Assembly (NCBI RefSeq): GCF_000972865.1 | Contig: NZ_CP011144.1 | Span: 1,612,001-1,676,000 of the forward strand | Source of the DNA: Pseudoxanthomonas suwonensis | GTDB taxonomy: Bacteria > Pseudomonadota > Gammaproteobacteria > Xanthomonadales > Xanthomonadaceae | Length of the DNA: 64,000 bases | Direction of reading: 5' to 3' | Shown: piece by piece, positions 8,645 to 17,781 of the stretch | Position numbering within the stretch: position 1 is the stretch's first letter | How the letters are laid out: each line of letters opens with the position of its first letter | Program-made: the position numbers and the translations under genes | The notes under the pieces: model-generated | What the model was told of the DNA's origin: nothing | Database searches by the model: none | What the model saw: only the letters and a program-made list of their open reading frames with translations

Positions 8645-9475
8645 CTACTGCTGCGCGGACTGGTCGCCCGGATCCGGCCGCGATGGCGCGCGGCGCGGCG
8701 GCAACGGCGGCAGGGCGACGCTTTCGTCGGCGACCGGCAGCGCCGGCTCCCACGGGAAGCGCGGCAGCGTGCGCACCGCGTTCTCCAGCTTGCGCGACCA
8801 GTTCTCGTGGATGTCGGCGTACAGCGCGGTGTCGCCTTCCAGCCGCACCTGCTGGCTGACCCGCAGGTCGCCGGCGCGCACCAGCGCCAGGTCGATCGGC
8901 AGGCCGACCGACAGGTTGGAGCGGATGGTGGAGTCCAGCGACACCAGCGCGCAGCGCGCGGCGTCCTCCAGCGCGGTTTCCGGGCGGATGATCCGGTCCA
9001 GGATCGGCTTGCCGTACTTGGACTCGCCGATCTGCAGGTACGGCGTCTCCGGCGAGGCCGCGATGCAGTTGCCCAGCGGATAGACCAGGTACAGGCCCGG
9101 GCGCTCGCCGGCGATCTGGCCGCCGAGGATCAGCGTGGCCTGGGTGCTGACCCCGCTGTGCTGCCCGCTGTCGTACGCCTGCACCTGGCTGGCGACCAGC
9201 ACCTCGCCCACGTACTCGGCCACCTCGAACAGGTGCCGGAACGTGCGCAGGCTGCGGGTGGCGTCCGGATCCTCCGCGTCGCGCCGCAGCCGCGCGACCG
9301 CCAGCTGGGTGGTGGCCAGGTTGCCCGCACTCATCACCACGAACACGCGCTCGCCCGGGTAGTCGAACACGTGCAGCTTGCGGTGCACGCGCACATCGTC
9401 CAGCGAGGCGTTGGTGCGCGTGTCCGCGGCGAAGACCAGGCCTTCGTCCACTTCGATGCCGACGCAGTAGGTCAT
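8645..9475 (-). CDS. Anbu, proteasome-like/HslV-related self-compartmentalizing protease
   Basis: The 276-aa protein begins MTYCVGIEVDEGLVFAADTR, the proteasome beta-subunit/HslV fold start. Removal of Met1 would expose Thr2 as the N-terminal nucleophile; Asp18 and Lys33 sit close to the positions of the proteasomal Asp17/Lys33 support residues. The following GERVFVVMSAGNLATTQ and GVSTQATLILGGQI match the Anbu family (proteasome-type protease, COG3484). Alpha-E and circularly permuted ATP-grasp genes, the known Anbu partners, lie directly upstream. A proline-rich C-terminal tail (about 250-276) is probably disordered. Substrates are unknown. Confidence 0.9.
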   Translation of the reverse strand: MTYCVGIEVDEGLVFAADTRTNASLDDVRVHRKLHVFDYPGERVFVVMSAGNLATTQLAVARLRRDAEDPDATRSLRTFRHLFEVAEYVGEVLVASQVQAYDSGQHSGVSTQATLILGGQIAGERPGLYLVYPLGNCIAASPETPYLQIGESKYGKPILDRIIRPETALEDAARCALVSLDSTIRSNLSVGLPIDLALVRAGDLRVSQQVRLEGDTALYADIHENWSRKLENAVRTLPRFPWEPALPVADESVALPPLPPRRAPSRPDPGDQSAQQ

Positions 9476-9560
9476 GTCCGGGCCGTGGTTCCAGTGCGAT
9501 GGGATTCTACACGCAGCGTGTGCAGGGGCGGCCGCGCGCAACGGCGGCAACAGCGCATGT

Positions 9561-10490
9561 TCAGCCCATGAAATAGCCTTCGGCGATGGCGGCATGCAGC
9601 CGGCCCAGGTAGATCTGCGCCTCGTCCATGAACCGTGCCGGATCGCCGGCCGCCAGCAGCGCCGGATCGGCCTGGCGCACCAGGCCGGTGGCGCGGGTCA
9701 GCGCGCGCTCCACCGCCGGCCGCGGCGGCATCGCCGGCAGGATCCGCTGCACCCGGGTCAGGCAGAACTGCACGCTGCGCGGGAACTCGGCGTTGTGCAG
9801 CAGGAAGCGCAGCGCGTGCGCGGCCGAGACCCGCTGGCGCACGTGCCGGCGGTACATCTGGTAGGCCGCCAGCGCGCGCAGCACCGCCATCCACTGCATG
9901 TTCTGGTAGGCCTCGCGGTCCTCCTCGTTGCGCGGCTTGACCAGGCCCGAGGCGCCGGCATCGATGATGCGGGTGGTCATGTCGGCCTGCTCGATCGCCG
10001 TGCCCAGGCGCAGGAACTGGAAGCCGATGTCGCGGCTGACGTTGGCCGCGAGCAGGCCGGAGACCTTCAGGCAGCCGTCGGTGATGCGGGTGATGAAGTC
10101 CAGCCGGTAGCGGCGGGTCAGCACCCGCTCGCCGTCGGCGTCGATGTACAGGTGCAGGTCGTTGACCGCCTCCCACACCTCCTGCGGCAACGCATCGCGG
10201 ATGCCGCGCAGGACCTCGCGCGCGGAATCCACCGAGGCGCGCAGCGAGGACGGGTTGCGCGCATCCAGCAGCAGGAAGTCGAGCACGTCGGCGTCATCCG
10301 CATCCGGATGCACATCCAGGAACAATTCTTCGGCACCGACCGTGGCGATCATCGGCCGCCAGGCGAAGCGCACCGAGCGCGGCAGGTCCAGTTGCAGCAG
10401 GCTGCCCACGCCGACCAGGCGCGCGGTGTTCTCCGAGCGGCGCAGGTAGCGGCTGAACCAGTACAGCTGGTCGGCGACGCGCGAGAGCAT
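9561..10490 (-). CDS. Alpha-E domain protein (COG2307)
   Basis: All-helical protein of 309 aa beginning MLSRVADQLYWFSRYLRRSE, the canonical start of the alpha-E family. The family accompanies circularly permuted ATP-grasp proteins in predicted peptide or amide synthesis systems and has no proven biochemical activity. Its ATG shares one base with the stop of the upstream ATP-grasp gene (TGATG), which indicates translational coupling. An 85-nt gap separates it from the Anbu gene downstream. Confidence 0.9.
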   Translation of the reverse strand: MLSRVADQLYWFSRYLRRSENTARLVGVGSLLQLDLPRSVRFAWRPMIATVGAEELFLDVHPDADDADVLDFLLLDARNPSSLRASVDSAREVLRGIRDALPQEVWEAVNDLHLYIDADGERVLTRRYRLDFITRITDGCLKVSGLLAANVSRDIGFQFLRLGTAIEQADMTTRIIDAGASGLVKPRNEEDREAYQNMQWMAVLRALAAYQMYRRHVRQRVSAAHALRFLLHNAEFPRSVQFCLTRVQRILPAMPPRPAVERALTRATGLVRQADPALLAAGDPARFMDEAQIYLGRLHAAIAEGYFMG

Positions 10491-11938
10491 CAGCCGGCCT
10501 CCTCTTCGAGGTCGACCACCCAGGTGTCCTTGGCCCCGCCGCCCTGCGAGGAATTGACCACCAGCGAGCCTTCGGTCATCGCCACCCGGGTCAGGCCGCC
10601 GGTGGTGACGTAGGTGTCCTCGCGCGAGAGGATGAACGGGCGCAGGTCGATGTGCCGCGCCGACGGGCCGTCCGGCGTCACGATCGGCGCGGTGGACAGC
10701 GACAGCGTCGGCTGGGCCATGTAGTTGCGCGGGTCGGCTACGATCAGCGCGCGGAACTTCTCCCGTTCCTTCCTGCTGGCGCGCGGGCCGATCAGCATGC
10801 CGTAGCCGCCGGACTCGTTGGCCGGCTTGACCACCAGCTCGTCCAGGTGCTCCAGCACGTACCGGCGGTCCTTCGCGTTGTGGCACAGGTAGCTGGGCAC
10901 GTTGGGCAGGATCGGCTCCTCGTCCAGGTAGTAGCGGATCATCTTCGGCACGTACGCGAACACGACCTTGTCGTCGGCCACGCCGGCGCCGGGCGCGTTG
11001 GCCAGCGCCACCTTGCCGGCGCGCCAGCTGCGGATCAGCCCGGGCACGCCGAGCACCGAATCGGGGTGGAACACCTCCGGGTCGATGAACAGGTCGTCCA
11101 CCCGGCGGTAGACCACGTCGACCCGCTGCGGCCCGTACACGGTGCGCATGTAGGTGCAGTCGTCGTCGGCCACGAACAGGTCGCCGCCTTCCACCAGTTC
11201 GATGCCCATGGCCTGGGCCAGGTAGGCGTGCTCGAAGTAGGCGCTGTTGAACACGCCCGGGGTGAGCAGGGCGATGGTCGGGGTGTCGCCCGGGCGCGGC
11301 GACAGCGCGGCCAGGGTGTCGTAGAGCTGCGAGGGATAGTCGTCGACCGGCAGGATCGCGCTGGTCTCGAACAGCTCCGGGAACACGCGCTTGGCCACCA
11401 TCCGGTTCTCGAGCATGTAGGACACGCCCGAGGGGATGCGCAGGTTGTCCTCCAGCACGTACAGGGTGCCGTCGCCGTCGCGGACCAGGTCCGAACCGCA
11501 GATGTGCGCCCATACGTCCAGCGGCGGGCGCACGCCCACGCACTGCTCGCGGAAGTTGACCGACTGCTTGAGCAGCGCAGCGGGGAACACCTTGTCCCGG
11601 ACGATCCTCTGTTCGCCGTAGATGTCGCCGATGAACAGGTTGAGCGCGCGCATGCGCTGCTTCAGCCCGGCCTCGGTACGCTGCCACTCGCGGCGGTGGA
11701 GGATGCGCGGGATCAGGTCGAACGGCAGCGTGCGGTCGACGTTGCGGCCGTCGCTGTAGACGGTGAAGGTGATGCCCATGACCCGCGCGGCCACGTCGGC
11801 GGCGAGCTGGCGCTCGGCCAGTTCGCGGCCGGACAGGCCGGAGAGGTATTCGACCAGATGGCGTGCGGCGGGGCGCGGCCGGCCGTCCGAGCCGATCAGC
11901 TCGTCATACGACGGGGTCCGGTACTTCGCCCAATCCAT
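10490..11938 (-). CDS. Circularly permuted ATP-grasp protein (COG2308)
   Basis: The 482-aa protein has the features of the circularly permuted ATP-grasp type 2 family: YVLEDNLRIPSGVSYMLENR, YFEHAYLAQAMGIELVEGGDL, and a late VVKPANESGGYGMLIG ATP-binding segment. These proteins are predicted ATP-dependent carboxylate-amine ligases that may make a small peptide or peptide tag, but the product is not known. It is the first gene of an ATP-grasp, alpha-E, Anbu unit. The transglutaminase-like gene that often completes this cluster is absent from the neighbourhood. The ATG at 11938 is the start of the recognisable MDWAKYRTPSYDEL family N-terminus. Confidence 0.9.
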   Translation of the reverse strand: MDWAKYRTPSYDELIGSDGRPRPAARHLVEYLSGLSGRELAERQLAADVAARVMGITFTVYSDGRNVDRTLPFDLIPRILHRREWQRTEAGLKQRMRALNLFIGDIYGEQRIVRDKVFPAALLKQSVNFREQCVGVRPPLDVWAHICGSDLVRDGDGTLYVLEDNLRIPSGVSYMLENRMVAKRVFPELFETSAILPVDDYPSQLYDTLAALSPRPGDTPTIALLTPGVFNSAYFEHAYLAQAMGIELVEGGDLFVADDDCTYMRTVYGPQRVDVVYRRVDDLFIDPEVFHPDSVLGVPGLIRSWRAGKVALANAPGAGVADDKVVFAYVPKMIRYYLDEEPILPNVPSYLCHNAKDRRYVLEHLDELVVKPANESGGYGMLIGPRASRKEREKFRALIVADPRNYMAQPTLSLSTAPIVTPDGPSARHIDLRPFILSREDTYVTTGGLTRVAMTEGSLVVNSSQGGGAKDTWVVDLEEEAG

Positions 11939-12081
11939 CGCACCTGCCTGCCGGGAACCGGCGTCCCCACGCCGGTGATGCACCGCAACATGCACCCGCG
12001 CCGCGGTGGCCGTCAAGCAGCGGCGGGCCGCCCCGGGACAGTGGGCTTGCGTCCGCAGCGCGAACGGCGCGGGAAACGGGG

Positions 12082-12435
12082 TCAGTCGCGCGAACGCTCG
12101 ATGACAACGCCCACCGCGCTGGCGCCGCGCACCGCGCCGGGCTTGCTCAGCTTCAGCCGCAGCCAGCGCACACCGAATTCCTCGAGCACGATCGCCGCGC
12201 AACGTTCGGCCAGGGTCTCGACCAGGCCGAAGTCGGACTGGCCGACGAACTCGATCAGGCGCTTGCTCACCGCCTTGTAGTCGAGCGTGTCGGCGATGTC
12301 GTCGCTGGCCGCCGGCACGCGGTTGTCGAAGGCCAGCTCCAGGTCGAAGCGCAGCGTCTGCCGGATCCGTCGCTCCCAGTCGTAGATGCCGATCAGGGCG
12401 TCGATCTCGAGGCCTTCGATGAAGACTTTGTCCAT
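12082..12435 (-). CDS. folB: Dihydroneopterin aldolase
   Basis: Folate-pathway aldolase that converts dihydroneopterin to 6-hydroxymethyl-dihydropterin and glycolaldehyde. The 117-aa length is typical. MDKVFIEGLEIDALIGIYDWER at the N-terminus and LVETLAERCAAIVLEEF, with the catalytic-region ETLAE, are diagnostic. It precedes the ATP-grasp gene by 143 nt on the same strand, and folK lies beyond the Anbu gene, so two consecutive folate steps flank the Anbu cluster. Confidence 0.93.
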   Translation of the reverse strand: MDKVFIEGLEIDALIGIYDWERRIRQTLRFDLELAFDNRVPAASDDIADTLDYKAVSKRLIEFVGQSDFGLVETLAERCAAIVLEEFGVRWLRLKLSKPGAVRGASAVGVVIERSRD

Positions 12436-12483
12436 GGGAGTTGGCGGATGTCGGGAAATGAAGGAGATGAACCAATAGTCGTC

Positions 12484-12503
12484 ATTCCCGCGAAGGCGGG
12501 AAT
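12484..12503. repeat. Single ATTCCCGC/GCGGGAAT palindrome
   Basis: A perfect 8-bp inverted repeat with loop GAAG lies in the 220-bp space between folB and tsaD. It resembles one arm of the paired terminal inverted-repeat elements at 38112 and 51401. Nothing else is recognised in this gap. Confidence 0.7.
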
Positions 12504-12655
12504 CCCGTGTCTTCAGTCCGCAAGGACCTGCGGCGCCGGGGGACCCGTCATGCGGCTGCGGTGAAGCGTTTCGCATGCATGCGAGCGGAACCAGGCTGTT
12601 TGGAGGTTGCCGAAGCGACGGAAGGGAATCGTAACGCCTGCGCGCTACGCGTTCC

Positions 12656-13720
12656 TCATTCCTGCTCCACCATGCCTGCCGCCACCGGCGGCAACGCCGC
12701 CATGTCCCAGCGCGCCACCACCTTCACCTGCGCATCGTCGTGCTGCCCGGCCTGCAGGCGCAGCGCGCCGGCGAAGGCGATCATCGCGCCGTTGTCGGTG
12801 CACAGCGCCGGCCGCGGGAAGCAGGCGCGGCCGCCGCGCTGCACGCACATCGCCTGCAGGCGGGCGCGCAGGCGCTTGTTGGCGCCCACGCCACCGGCCA
12901 CGACGAGTGTGTTGCAAGCCGGGGTGTCGCTGCCGGCCGCGTCCAGCGCGCGCTCGCACTTGATCGCCAGCGTGTCGACCACCGCGTCCTCGAAGCCGCG
13001 GGCGATGTCGGCGCGGGTCTGCGGGGACTGGTCGGACTGCTGCCAGGCCAGCAGCACCTGGGTCTTCAGGCCGGAGAAGCTGAAGTCCAGCCCCGGCCGG
13101 TCGGTCATCGGCCGGGCGAAGCGGTACGCGCCCGGGGTGCCCTGCTCGGCCAGCGCGGCCAGCTGCGGGCCGCCCGGATACGGCAGGCCCATCAGCTTGG
13201 CGGTCTTGTCGAAGGCCTCGCCGGCGGCGTCGTCCAGGGTCTCCCCGAGCATCCGGTAGCGGCCGATCGCGTCGACCGCCACCAGCTGGGTATGGCCGCC
13301 GGAGACCAGCAGGGCCACGAACGGGGGTTCGGGCGGGTCATCCTCGATCAGCGGGGCCAGCAGGTGGCCCTCCATGTGGTGGACCCCGATCGCCGGCACG
13401 TCCAGCGCCCAGGCCAGCGCCCGCGCGGTGCCGGCGCCGACCAGCAGCGCCCCGACCAGGCCCGGACCGGCGGTGTACGCCACCCCGTCCAGGTCGGCGG
13501 TGGTCAGCCCGGCCTCGGCCAGGGTCTGGCGGACCAGCGACAGCAGCTTGCGCACGTGGTCGCGGCTGGCCAGCTCCGGCACCACCCCGCCGTACTCGGC
13601 GTGCAGGGCGATCTGGCTGTAGACGGCGTGGGCGCGCAGGCCGGCCGACCCGCCCGCCGTGGTGTCGTAGACGGCCACGCCGGTTTCGTCGCAAGAGGTT
13701 TCGATGCCGAGGACGCGCAT
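12656..13720 (-). CDS. tsaD: tRNA N6-adenosine threonylcarbamoyltransferase
   Basis: Transfers threonylcarbamoyl to A37 of ANN-decoding tRNAs together with TsaB and TsaE. The 354-aa protein starts [19 protein letters not shown] (ASKHA fold) and carries the metal-binding HHMEGH motif (around residue 110), [12 protein letters not shown] and [10 protein letters not shown]. The length is normal. It is divergent from rpsU, the usual arrangement in gammaproteobacteria. Confidence 0.97.
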   Translation of the reverse strand: MRVLGIETSCDETGVAVYDTTAGGSAGLRAHAVYSQIALHAEYGGVVPELASRDHVRKLLSLVRQTLAEAGLTTADLDGVAYTAGPGLVGALLVGAGTARALAWALDVPAIGVHHMEGHLLAPLIEDDPPEPPFVALLVSGGHTQLVAVDAIGRYRMLGETLDDAAGEAFDKTAKLMGLPYPGGPQLAALAEQGTPGAYRFARPMTDRPGLDFSFSGLKTQVLLAWQQSDQSPQTRADIARGFEDAVVDTLAIKCERALDAAGSDTPACNTLVVAGGVGANKRLRARLQAMCVQRGGRACFPRPALCTDNGAMIAFAGALRLQAGQHDDAQVKVVARWDMAALPPVAAGMVEQE

Positions 13721-13764
13721 GGAGGTCGGAATGGGGGCCTGAATGCGGGAAGGAAAGGGCCCGG

Positions 13765-13824
13765 TTGCAGCACCCCCGGGACAGGGCTATCATACGCGGC
13801 TCACCGGGCGCGACCCGGTATTTT
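13765..13824 (+). promoter_or_regulatory. rpsU promoter and leader hairpin
   Basis: TTGCAG (13765-13770), a 17-bp spacer and TATCAT (13788-13793) form a good sigma70-like promoter. The leader then contains a 6-bp hairpin, ACCGGG (13803-13808) with CCCGGT (13814-13819), followed by ATTTTG, which looks like a small attenuator or a stability stem just before the S21 ribosome-binding site (CCCGGAG). Function is inferred from position only. Confidence 0.6.
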
Positions 13825-13840
13825 GTGTCCCGGAGATTCC

Positions 13841-14056
13841 ATGCCCAGCGTCAAAGTCCGCGAAAACGAGCCGTTCGAGTTTGCGCTCCGTCGCTTCAAG
13901 CGCACCTGCGAGAAGGCCGGCGTCCTGGCCGAGACCCGCAAGCGCGAGTTCTACGAGAAGCCGACCCAGGAGCGCAAGCGCAAGGCCGCCGCCGCGGTGA
14001 AGCGCCAGGTGCGCCGCATGTCGCGCGACGTCACCAAGCGCCAGCGCCTGTACTGA
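13841..14056 (+). CDS. rpsU: 30S ribosomal protein S21
   Basis: The 71-aa basic protein ([20 protein letters not shown]) is standard S21, which helps the small subunit engage mRNA near the Shine-Dalgarno region. It heads the macromolecular synthesis operon of gammaproteobacteria, but here a terminator follows and yqeY is the next gene, while dnaG lies 8 kb away. Confidence 0.98.
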   Translation: MPSVKVRENEPFEFALRRFKRTCEKAGVLAETRKREFYEKPTQERKRKAAAAVKRQVRRMSRDVTKRQRLY

Positions 14057-14124
14057 CGTAGCGACCGGCAAGGCGTGGCCGCCCTTGAGGCGCGCGGCGT
14101 CCTGCCCCGCAGACGAGGCAACCG

Positions 14125-14158
14125 AAAGCCGGCACGCCCACGCGTGACCGGCTTTTTG
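14125..14158 (+). terminator. Rho-independent terminator after rpsU
   Basis: AAAGCCGG (14125-14132) pairs with CCGGCTTT (14148-14155), and the descending arm runs into TTTTTG. The stem lies between rpsU and yqeY. Confidence 0.85.
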
Positions 14159-14229
14159 TGTTTCCCGCGAAACCGTACCCGGCCGGCGCCGCCGGCGAAC
14201 CCCATCCGACAGACCCGATAGGTGTTGCC

Positions 14230-14676
14230 ATGAGCCTGAAGCAGCGACTGACCGACGACATGAAGGCCGCCATGAAAGGCGGCGACAAGGACAGCCTGGG
14301 CGTGATCCGGCTGATCAACGCCGCGATCAAGCAGCGGGAGGTGGACGAGCGGATCGAGCTGGACGACGCTGCGGTGCTGGCGGTGATGGACAAGATGGTC
14401 AAGCAGCGCAAGGACTCGGTGACCCAGTACGAGGCCGCCGCGCGCGAGGACCTGGCCGCGATCGAGCGCGCCGAGATCGTGGTGATCGAACGCTACCTGC
14501 CGGCCAAGCTGGACGAAGCGTCGATCCTGGCGGCGATCGACGCGGCGATCGCGCAGACCGGCGCCAGCGGCCCGGCCGATATGGGCAAGCTGATGGGCGT
14601 GCTCAAGCCGCAGCTGGCCGGCCAGGCCGACATGGGCCAGGTCTCGGCCCTGGTGAAGCGCCGCCTGGCGGGCTGA
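14230..14676 (+). CDS. GatB/YqeY domain protein
   Basis: The 148-aa protein (MSLKQRLTDDMKAAMKGGDK) is a YqeY-family protein sharing the tail domain of GatB, proposed to bind tRNA; its exact role is unknown. IVVIERYLPAKL and ADMGKLMGVLKPQLAGQADM are family signatures. In relatives it sits between rpsU and dnaG. Here dnaG is displaced by repeats and a 5-kb four-gene operon plus two further genes. Confidence 0.92.
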   Translation: MSLKQRLTDDMKAAMKGGDKDSLGVIRLINAAIKQREVDERIELDDAAVLAVMDKMVKQRKDSVTQYEAAAREDLAAIERAEIVVIERYLPAKLDEASILAAIDAAIAQTGASGPADMGKLMGVLKPQLAGQADMGQVSALVKRRLAG

Positions 14677-14685
14677 GCCCGCCGT

Positions 14686-15020
14686 TGTAGGAGCCGGGTT
14701 CAGCCGGCGACGCGACGCCGTCGGCACAGGCGACACCCTCGTGTTTCCGACGCCCGTGTCGCCGACTGAAGTCAGCTCCTACAGAAGAGCGGCCGCGCTG
14801 CGGCTGTTGTAGGAGCCGGGTTCAGCCGGCGATACGACGACGCTGGCACAGGCGACGCCCTCGTGATCCCGACGCCCGTGTCGCCGACTGAAGTCAGCTC
14901 CTACATGAAGAGCAAGAAGAGCGGCCGCGCCATGGCTGTTGTAGGAGCCGGGTTCAGCCGGCGACGCGGCGCCGTCGGCAGGGACGACACCCTCACGATT
15001 CCGACGTCCGTGTCACTACC
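14686..15020. repeat. Three GTAGGAGC-family repeat units after yqeY
   Basis: Units at about 14686-14782, 14809-14906 and 14940-15020 lie in opposite orientation to the 4925 array; the third is truncated after GTGTCACTACC. They fill most of the 511-bp gap between yqeY and the sorbosone dehydrogenase-like gene. The remaining 15021-15187 holds nothing recognisable. Confidence 0.9.
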
Positions 15021-15187
15021 GAAGCGCGCTCCCGTGATACCCATGCCGCCACCGCAAGGGGCGACGACCCGGGCCGGCAGGTCCTGCCAGGCGCTCAAGC
15101 CACCCACGCGCCGCCCACACGCCACTGATCCGACCGTCACGGCCGCGCTGCTGCAATGGCTCCTCCCCCCGGCGGAGTGACCCCGAC

Positions 15188-16633
15188 ATGGCGGCGAGTC
15201 CTGTCCCCGGATGGCGGTCCCTGGCGGCCGCCGTCACCCTGGCCACGGCCACGCTGGTGCTCGCCGGCTGCATCAGCAGCAACCAGCCACCGGTGACCGA
15301 CATCGCGCGCAGCGGCGGCGTGGTGGAGCGGGCCGACGATCCGGCGGTGCCGACCTCCCCCGCCGACTACCCAATCGGCACCGGGCCCAACCCGGTGCTG
15401 CCCGAGCCCGACCCCTCCACCGTGCCGGTGGTCGAGATCGCGCCGGCGGTGGGCTGGCCGGAGGGCGGCCAACCCACCCCGGCCGCCGGGTTCGCGGTCA
15501 CCGCCTTCGCCCGCGGCCTGGACCATCCGCGCCAGCTGCTGGTCCTGCCCAACGGCGACGTGCTGGTGGCCGAAGCCAACCGGCCCGAGACGCAGACCAG
15601 GCCCGGCCCCAGGCAGATCGTCATGAACGCGGTGCAGAAGCGCGCCGGCGCCGGCGTGCCCAGCGCCGACCGCATCACCCTGCTGCGCGACGCCGACGGC
15701 GACGGCGTGGCCGAGCAGCGCCACGCGTTCCTCACCGGCCTGACCTCGCCCTACGGCATGGCCCTGGTCGGCGACACGCTCTACGTCGCCAACGCCGACG
15801 CCCTGGTCAAGGTGCCCTACACCGCCGGTGCGACCTCGATCACGGCCACCCCGGAGAAGGTCGTGGACCTGCCGGCCGGGCGCAACCACCACTGGACCAA
15901 GGCGCTGGCGGCCAGCGCCGACGGCCGCAGGCTGTACGTCGGCGTCGGTTCCAACAGCAACATCGCCGAGCACGGCATGGAGGAGGAGGTCGACCGCGCC
16001 GCGGTGCTGGAGATCGACCCGGCCGCGCGCACCGTGCGCAACTACGCCTCCGGCCTGCGCAACCCCACCGCACTGGCGATCAACCCGCACGACCGCGGCC
16101 TGTGGGCGGTGGTCAACGAGCGCGACGAGATCGGCAACGACCTGGTGCCCGACTACCTGACCTCGGTCCGCGAGGGCGCGTTCTACGGCTGGCCATACAG
16201 CTACTTCGGCCAGCACGTGGACACCCGGGTCGAACCGCAGGACCCGGCGCTGGTGGCCCGGGCGATCGCGCCCGACTACGGCCTGGGCTCGCACGTGGCG
16301 CCGCTGGGCCTGGCCTTCCACGGTGGCGACGCGCTGCCGGCGCGCTACGCCAACGGCGCCTTCGTCGGCCTGCACGGCTCCTGGAACCGCCAGCCTAAGG
16401 TCGGCTACACGGTGGTGTTCGTGCCCTTCGCCGGCGGGCGCCCATCCGGGCCGATCGAGACCGTGCTCGGCGGCTTCGTCAACGACGACGGCGACGCGCA
16501 GGGCCGGCCGGTCGGGGTGGCGGTCGATGCGCGCGGCGGGGTGCTGGTCGCCGATGATGTCGGCAACGCGGTGTGGCGGATCTCCGCAACCGGTGCCACG
16601 ACCGGTGCCGCACCCGGCGGCGCCCCACGATGA
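15188..16633 (+). CDS. Sorbosone dehydrogenase-like PQQ-type sugar dehydrogenase lipoprotein
   Basis: The 481-aa protein has a lipoprotein signal ending LAGC (Cys28) and a glucose/sorbosone dehydrogenase-type six-bladed propeller with repeated segments such as [38 protein letters not shown] and [14 protein letters not shown]. Such enzymes oxidise sugars or aldehydes with PQQ in the periplasm. No PQQ biosynthesis gene is in the window. It is first in a four-gene run joined by ATGA overlaps, so its function may be tied to the membrane acyltransferase and the two beta-lactamase-like proteins that follow. Confidence 0.85.
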   Translation: MAASPVPGWRSLAAAVTLATATLVLAGCISSNQPPVTDIARSGGVVERADDPAVPTSPADYPIGTGPNPVLPEPDPSTVPVVEIAPAVGWPEGGQPTPAAGFAVTAFARGLDHPRQLLVLPNGDVLVAEANRPETQTRPGPRQIVMNAVQKRAGAGVPSADRITLLRDADGDGVAEQRHAFLTGLTSPYGMALVGDTLYVANADALVKVPYTAGATSITATPEKVVDLPAGRNHHWTKALAASADGRRLYVGVGSNSNIAEHGMEEEVDRAAVLEIDPAARTVRNYASGLRNPTALAINPHDRGLWAVVNERDEIGNDLVPDYLTSVREGAFYGWPYSYFGQHVDTRVEPQDPALVARAIAPDYGLGSHVAPLGLAFHGGDALPARYANGAFVGLHGSWNRQPKVGYTVVFVPFAGGRPSGPIETVLGGFVNDDGDAQGRPVGVAVDARGGVLVADDVGNAVWRISATGATTGAAPGGAPR

Positions 16634-17781
16634 GTGCCACGGCCGGCACCGCCACCGCGCCGGTCGCCGGCGCGACCGCGCGCGCGGTGCCGGTGGCCGC
16701 GCAGGACCGCATCGAGGCCATCGACCTGGCCCGCGGGATCGCGGTGTGCCTGATGATCGTCGCCCATGGCACCAACGGCCTGATGCCCTACGCCGACTTC
16801 CCCGACTGGGGCCAGGTGCCGGTGCATGCGCTGACCAAGTTCTCCTCCTCGCTGTTCTTCATCGTGTTCGGCATTGCCCTGGCGGTGGCGTTCGTGCCCA
16901 GGACCGGCACCCCGGACTGGCCGCGGCGGCGCAACCGGCTGCTGTGGCGCGGCCTGGTGGTGCTGTTCTGGTACAAGGTGCTGACCGCGGTCGAGCTGTG
17001 GGACCGCGGCCACGAGGTGGTGATCGACGCGCTGCTCTACCGCGACTTCCCGTCCTTCGCCGAGATCCTCGGCTTCTACGCCATCGCCCTGCTCTGGATC
17101 CCGTGGCTGCTGCCGCTGTGGGCCAGGACGCCGGCGCTACTGCGCTGGCTCAGCCCGCTGCCGGTGATCGCGCTGTCGTGGTGGCTGCTGAACCACCACG
17201 ATTTCCGTGCGCCGCAACTGCAGGCGCTGCTGGTCGAACATCCGGACTTCTACACCTGGGGCCAGCTGGCGCGGCTGCCGCTGGTGCTGGCCGGGCTGCT
17301 GGTCGGCGAACTGCTGCTGCGCTGGCACGGCGACCCGCGATTGCGCCTGGCGCTGGCCGGCGGGATCGCGCTGGCCGGCCTGGCGCTGCTGGCCTGGTTC
17401 GCCCTGCGCGCGGGCGATGCGCTGCACGCGGTGCTGGTGGAGATCGGCCGCAACGACGGCAAGCACCCGCCCGGGCTGATGTTCTCGCTGTTCAGCGTCG
17501 GTGGCGCGCTGGTGCTGCTGGCCGCGTGCGTGGCCGGCGGGCCGCTGCTGGCGCGGCTGCTGCGCCCGGTCGCGGTGGTCGGCAGCGATGCGCTGATGGC
17601 GTTCATCGTGCACCTGTCGGTGATCTTCCTGCTGTTCCGCAACGTGCTCGGGTACTACCAGTCGGTGTCGTACGAGTACGCACTGGCGCTGTCGGGCCTG
17701 CTGATCCTGGCCACGGCGCTGTGGATCTGGCTGTGGCAGCGGACCGGCGACGCGCTGCGGCGCGCCAGGCGGAGCGGATGA
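16630..17781 (+). CDS. Integral membrane acyltransferase-like protein (DUF1624/acyltransferase-3 type)
   Basis: The 383-aa protein has about ten hydrophobic segments. The N-terminal [20 protein letters not shown] resembles the R...D..RG start of DUF1624/heparan N-acetyltransferase-like and acyltransferase-3 proteins, which move acyl groups across membranes to sugars. It starts with ATG overlapping the previous stop (ATGA at 16630) and its own stop overlaps the next start the same way. The substrate is unknown; a cell-envelope glycan is an inference from the neighbours. Confidence 0.72.
   Translation: MSATAGTATAPVAGATARAVPVAAQDRIEAIDLARGIAVCLMIVAHGTNGLMPYADFPDWGQVPVHALTKFSSSLFFIVFGIALAVAFVPRTGTPDWPRRRNRLLWRGLVVLFWYKVLTAVELWDRGHEVVIDALLYRDFPSFAEILGFYAIALLWIPWLLPLWARTPALLRWLSPLPVIALSWWLLNHHDFRAPQLQALLVEHPDFYTWGQLARLPLVLAGLLVGELLLRWHGDPRLRLALAGGIALAGLALLAWFALRAGDALHAVLVEIGRNDGKHPPGLMFSLFSVGGALVLLAACVAGGPLLARLLRPVAVVGSDALMAFIVHLSVIFLLFRNVLGYYQSVSYEYALALSGLLILATALWIWLWQRTGDALRRARRSG

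Noticed and set aside
9476..9560. Internal promoter between the alpha-E and Anbu genes
   Set aside because: A TAGAAT-like hexamer is present on the minus strand but no -35 lies at a suitable distance.
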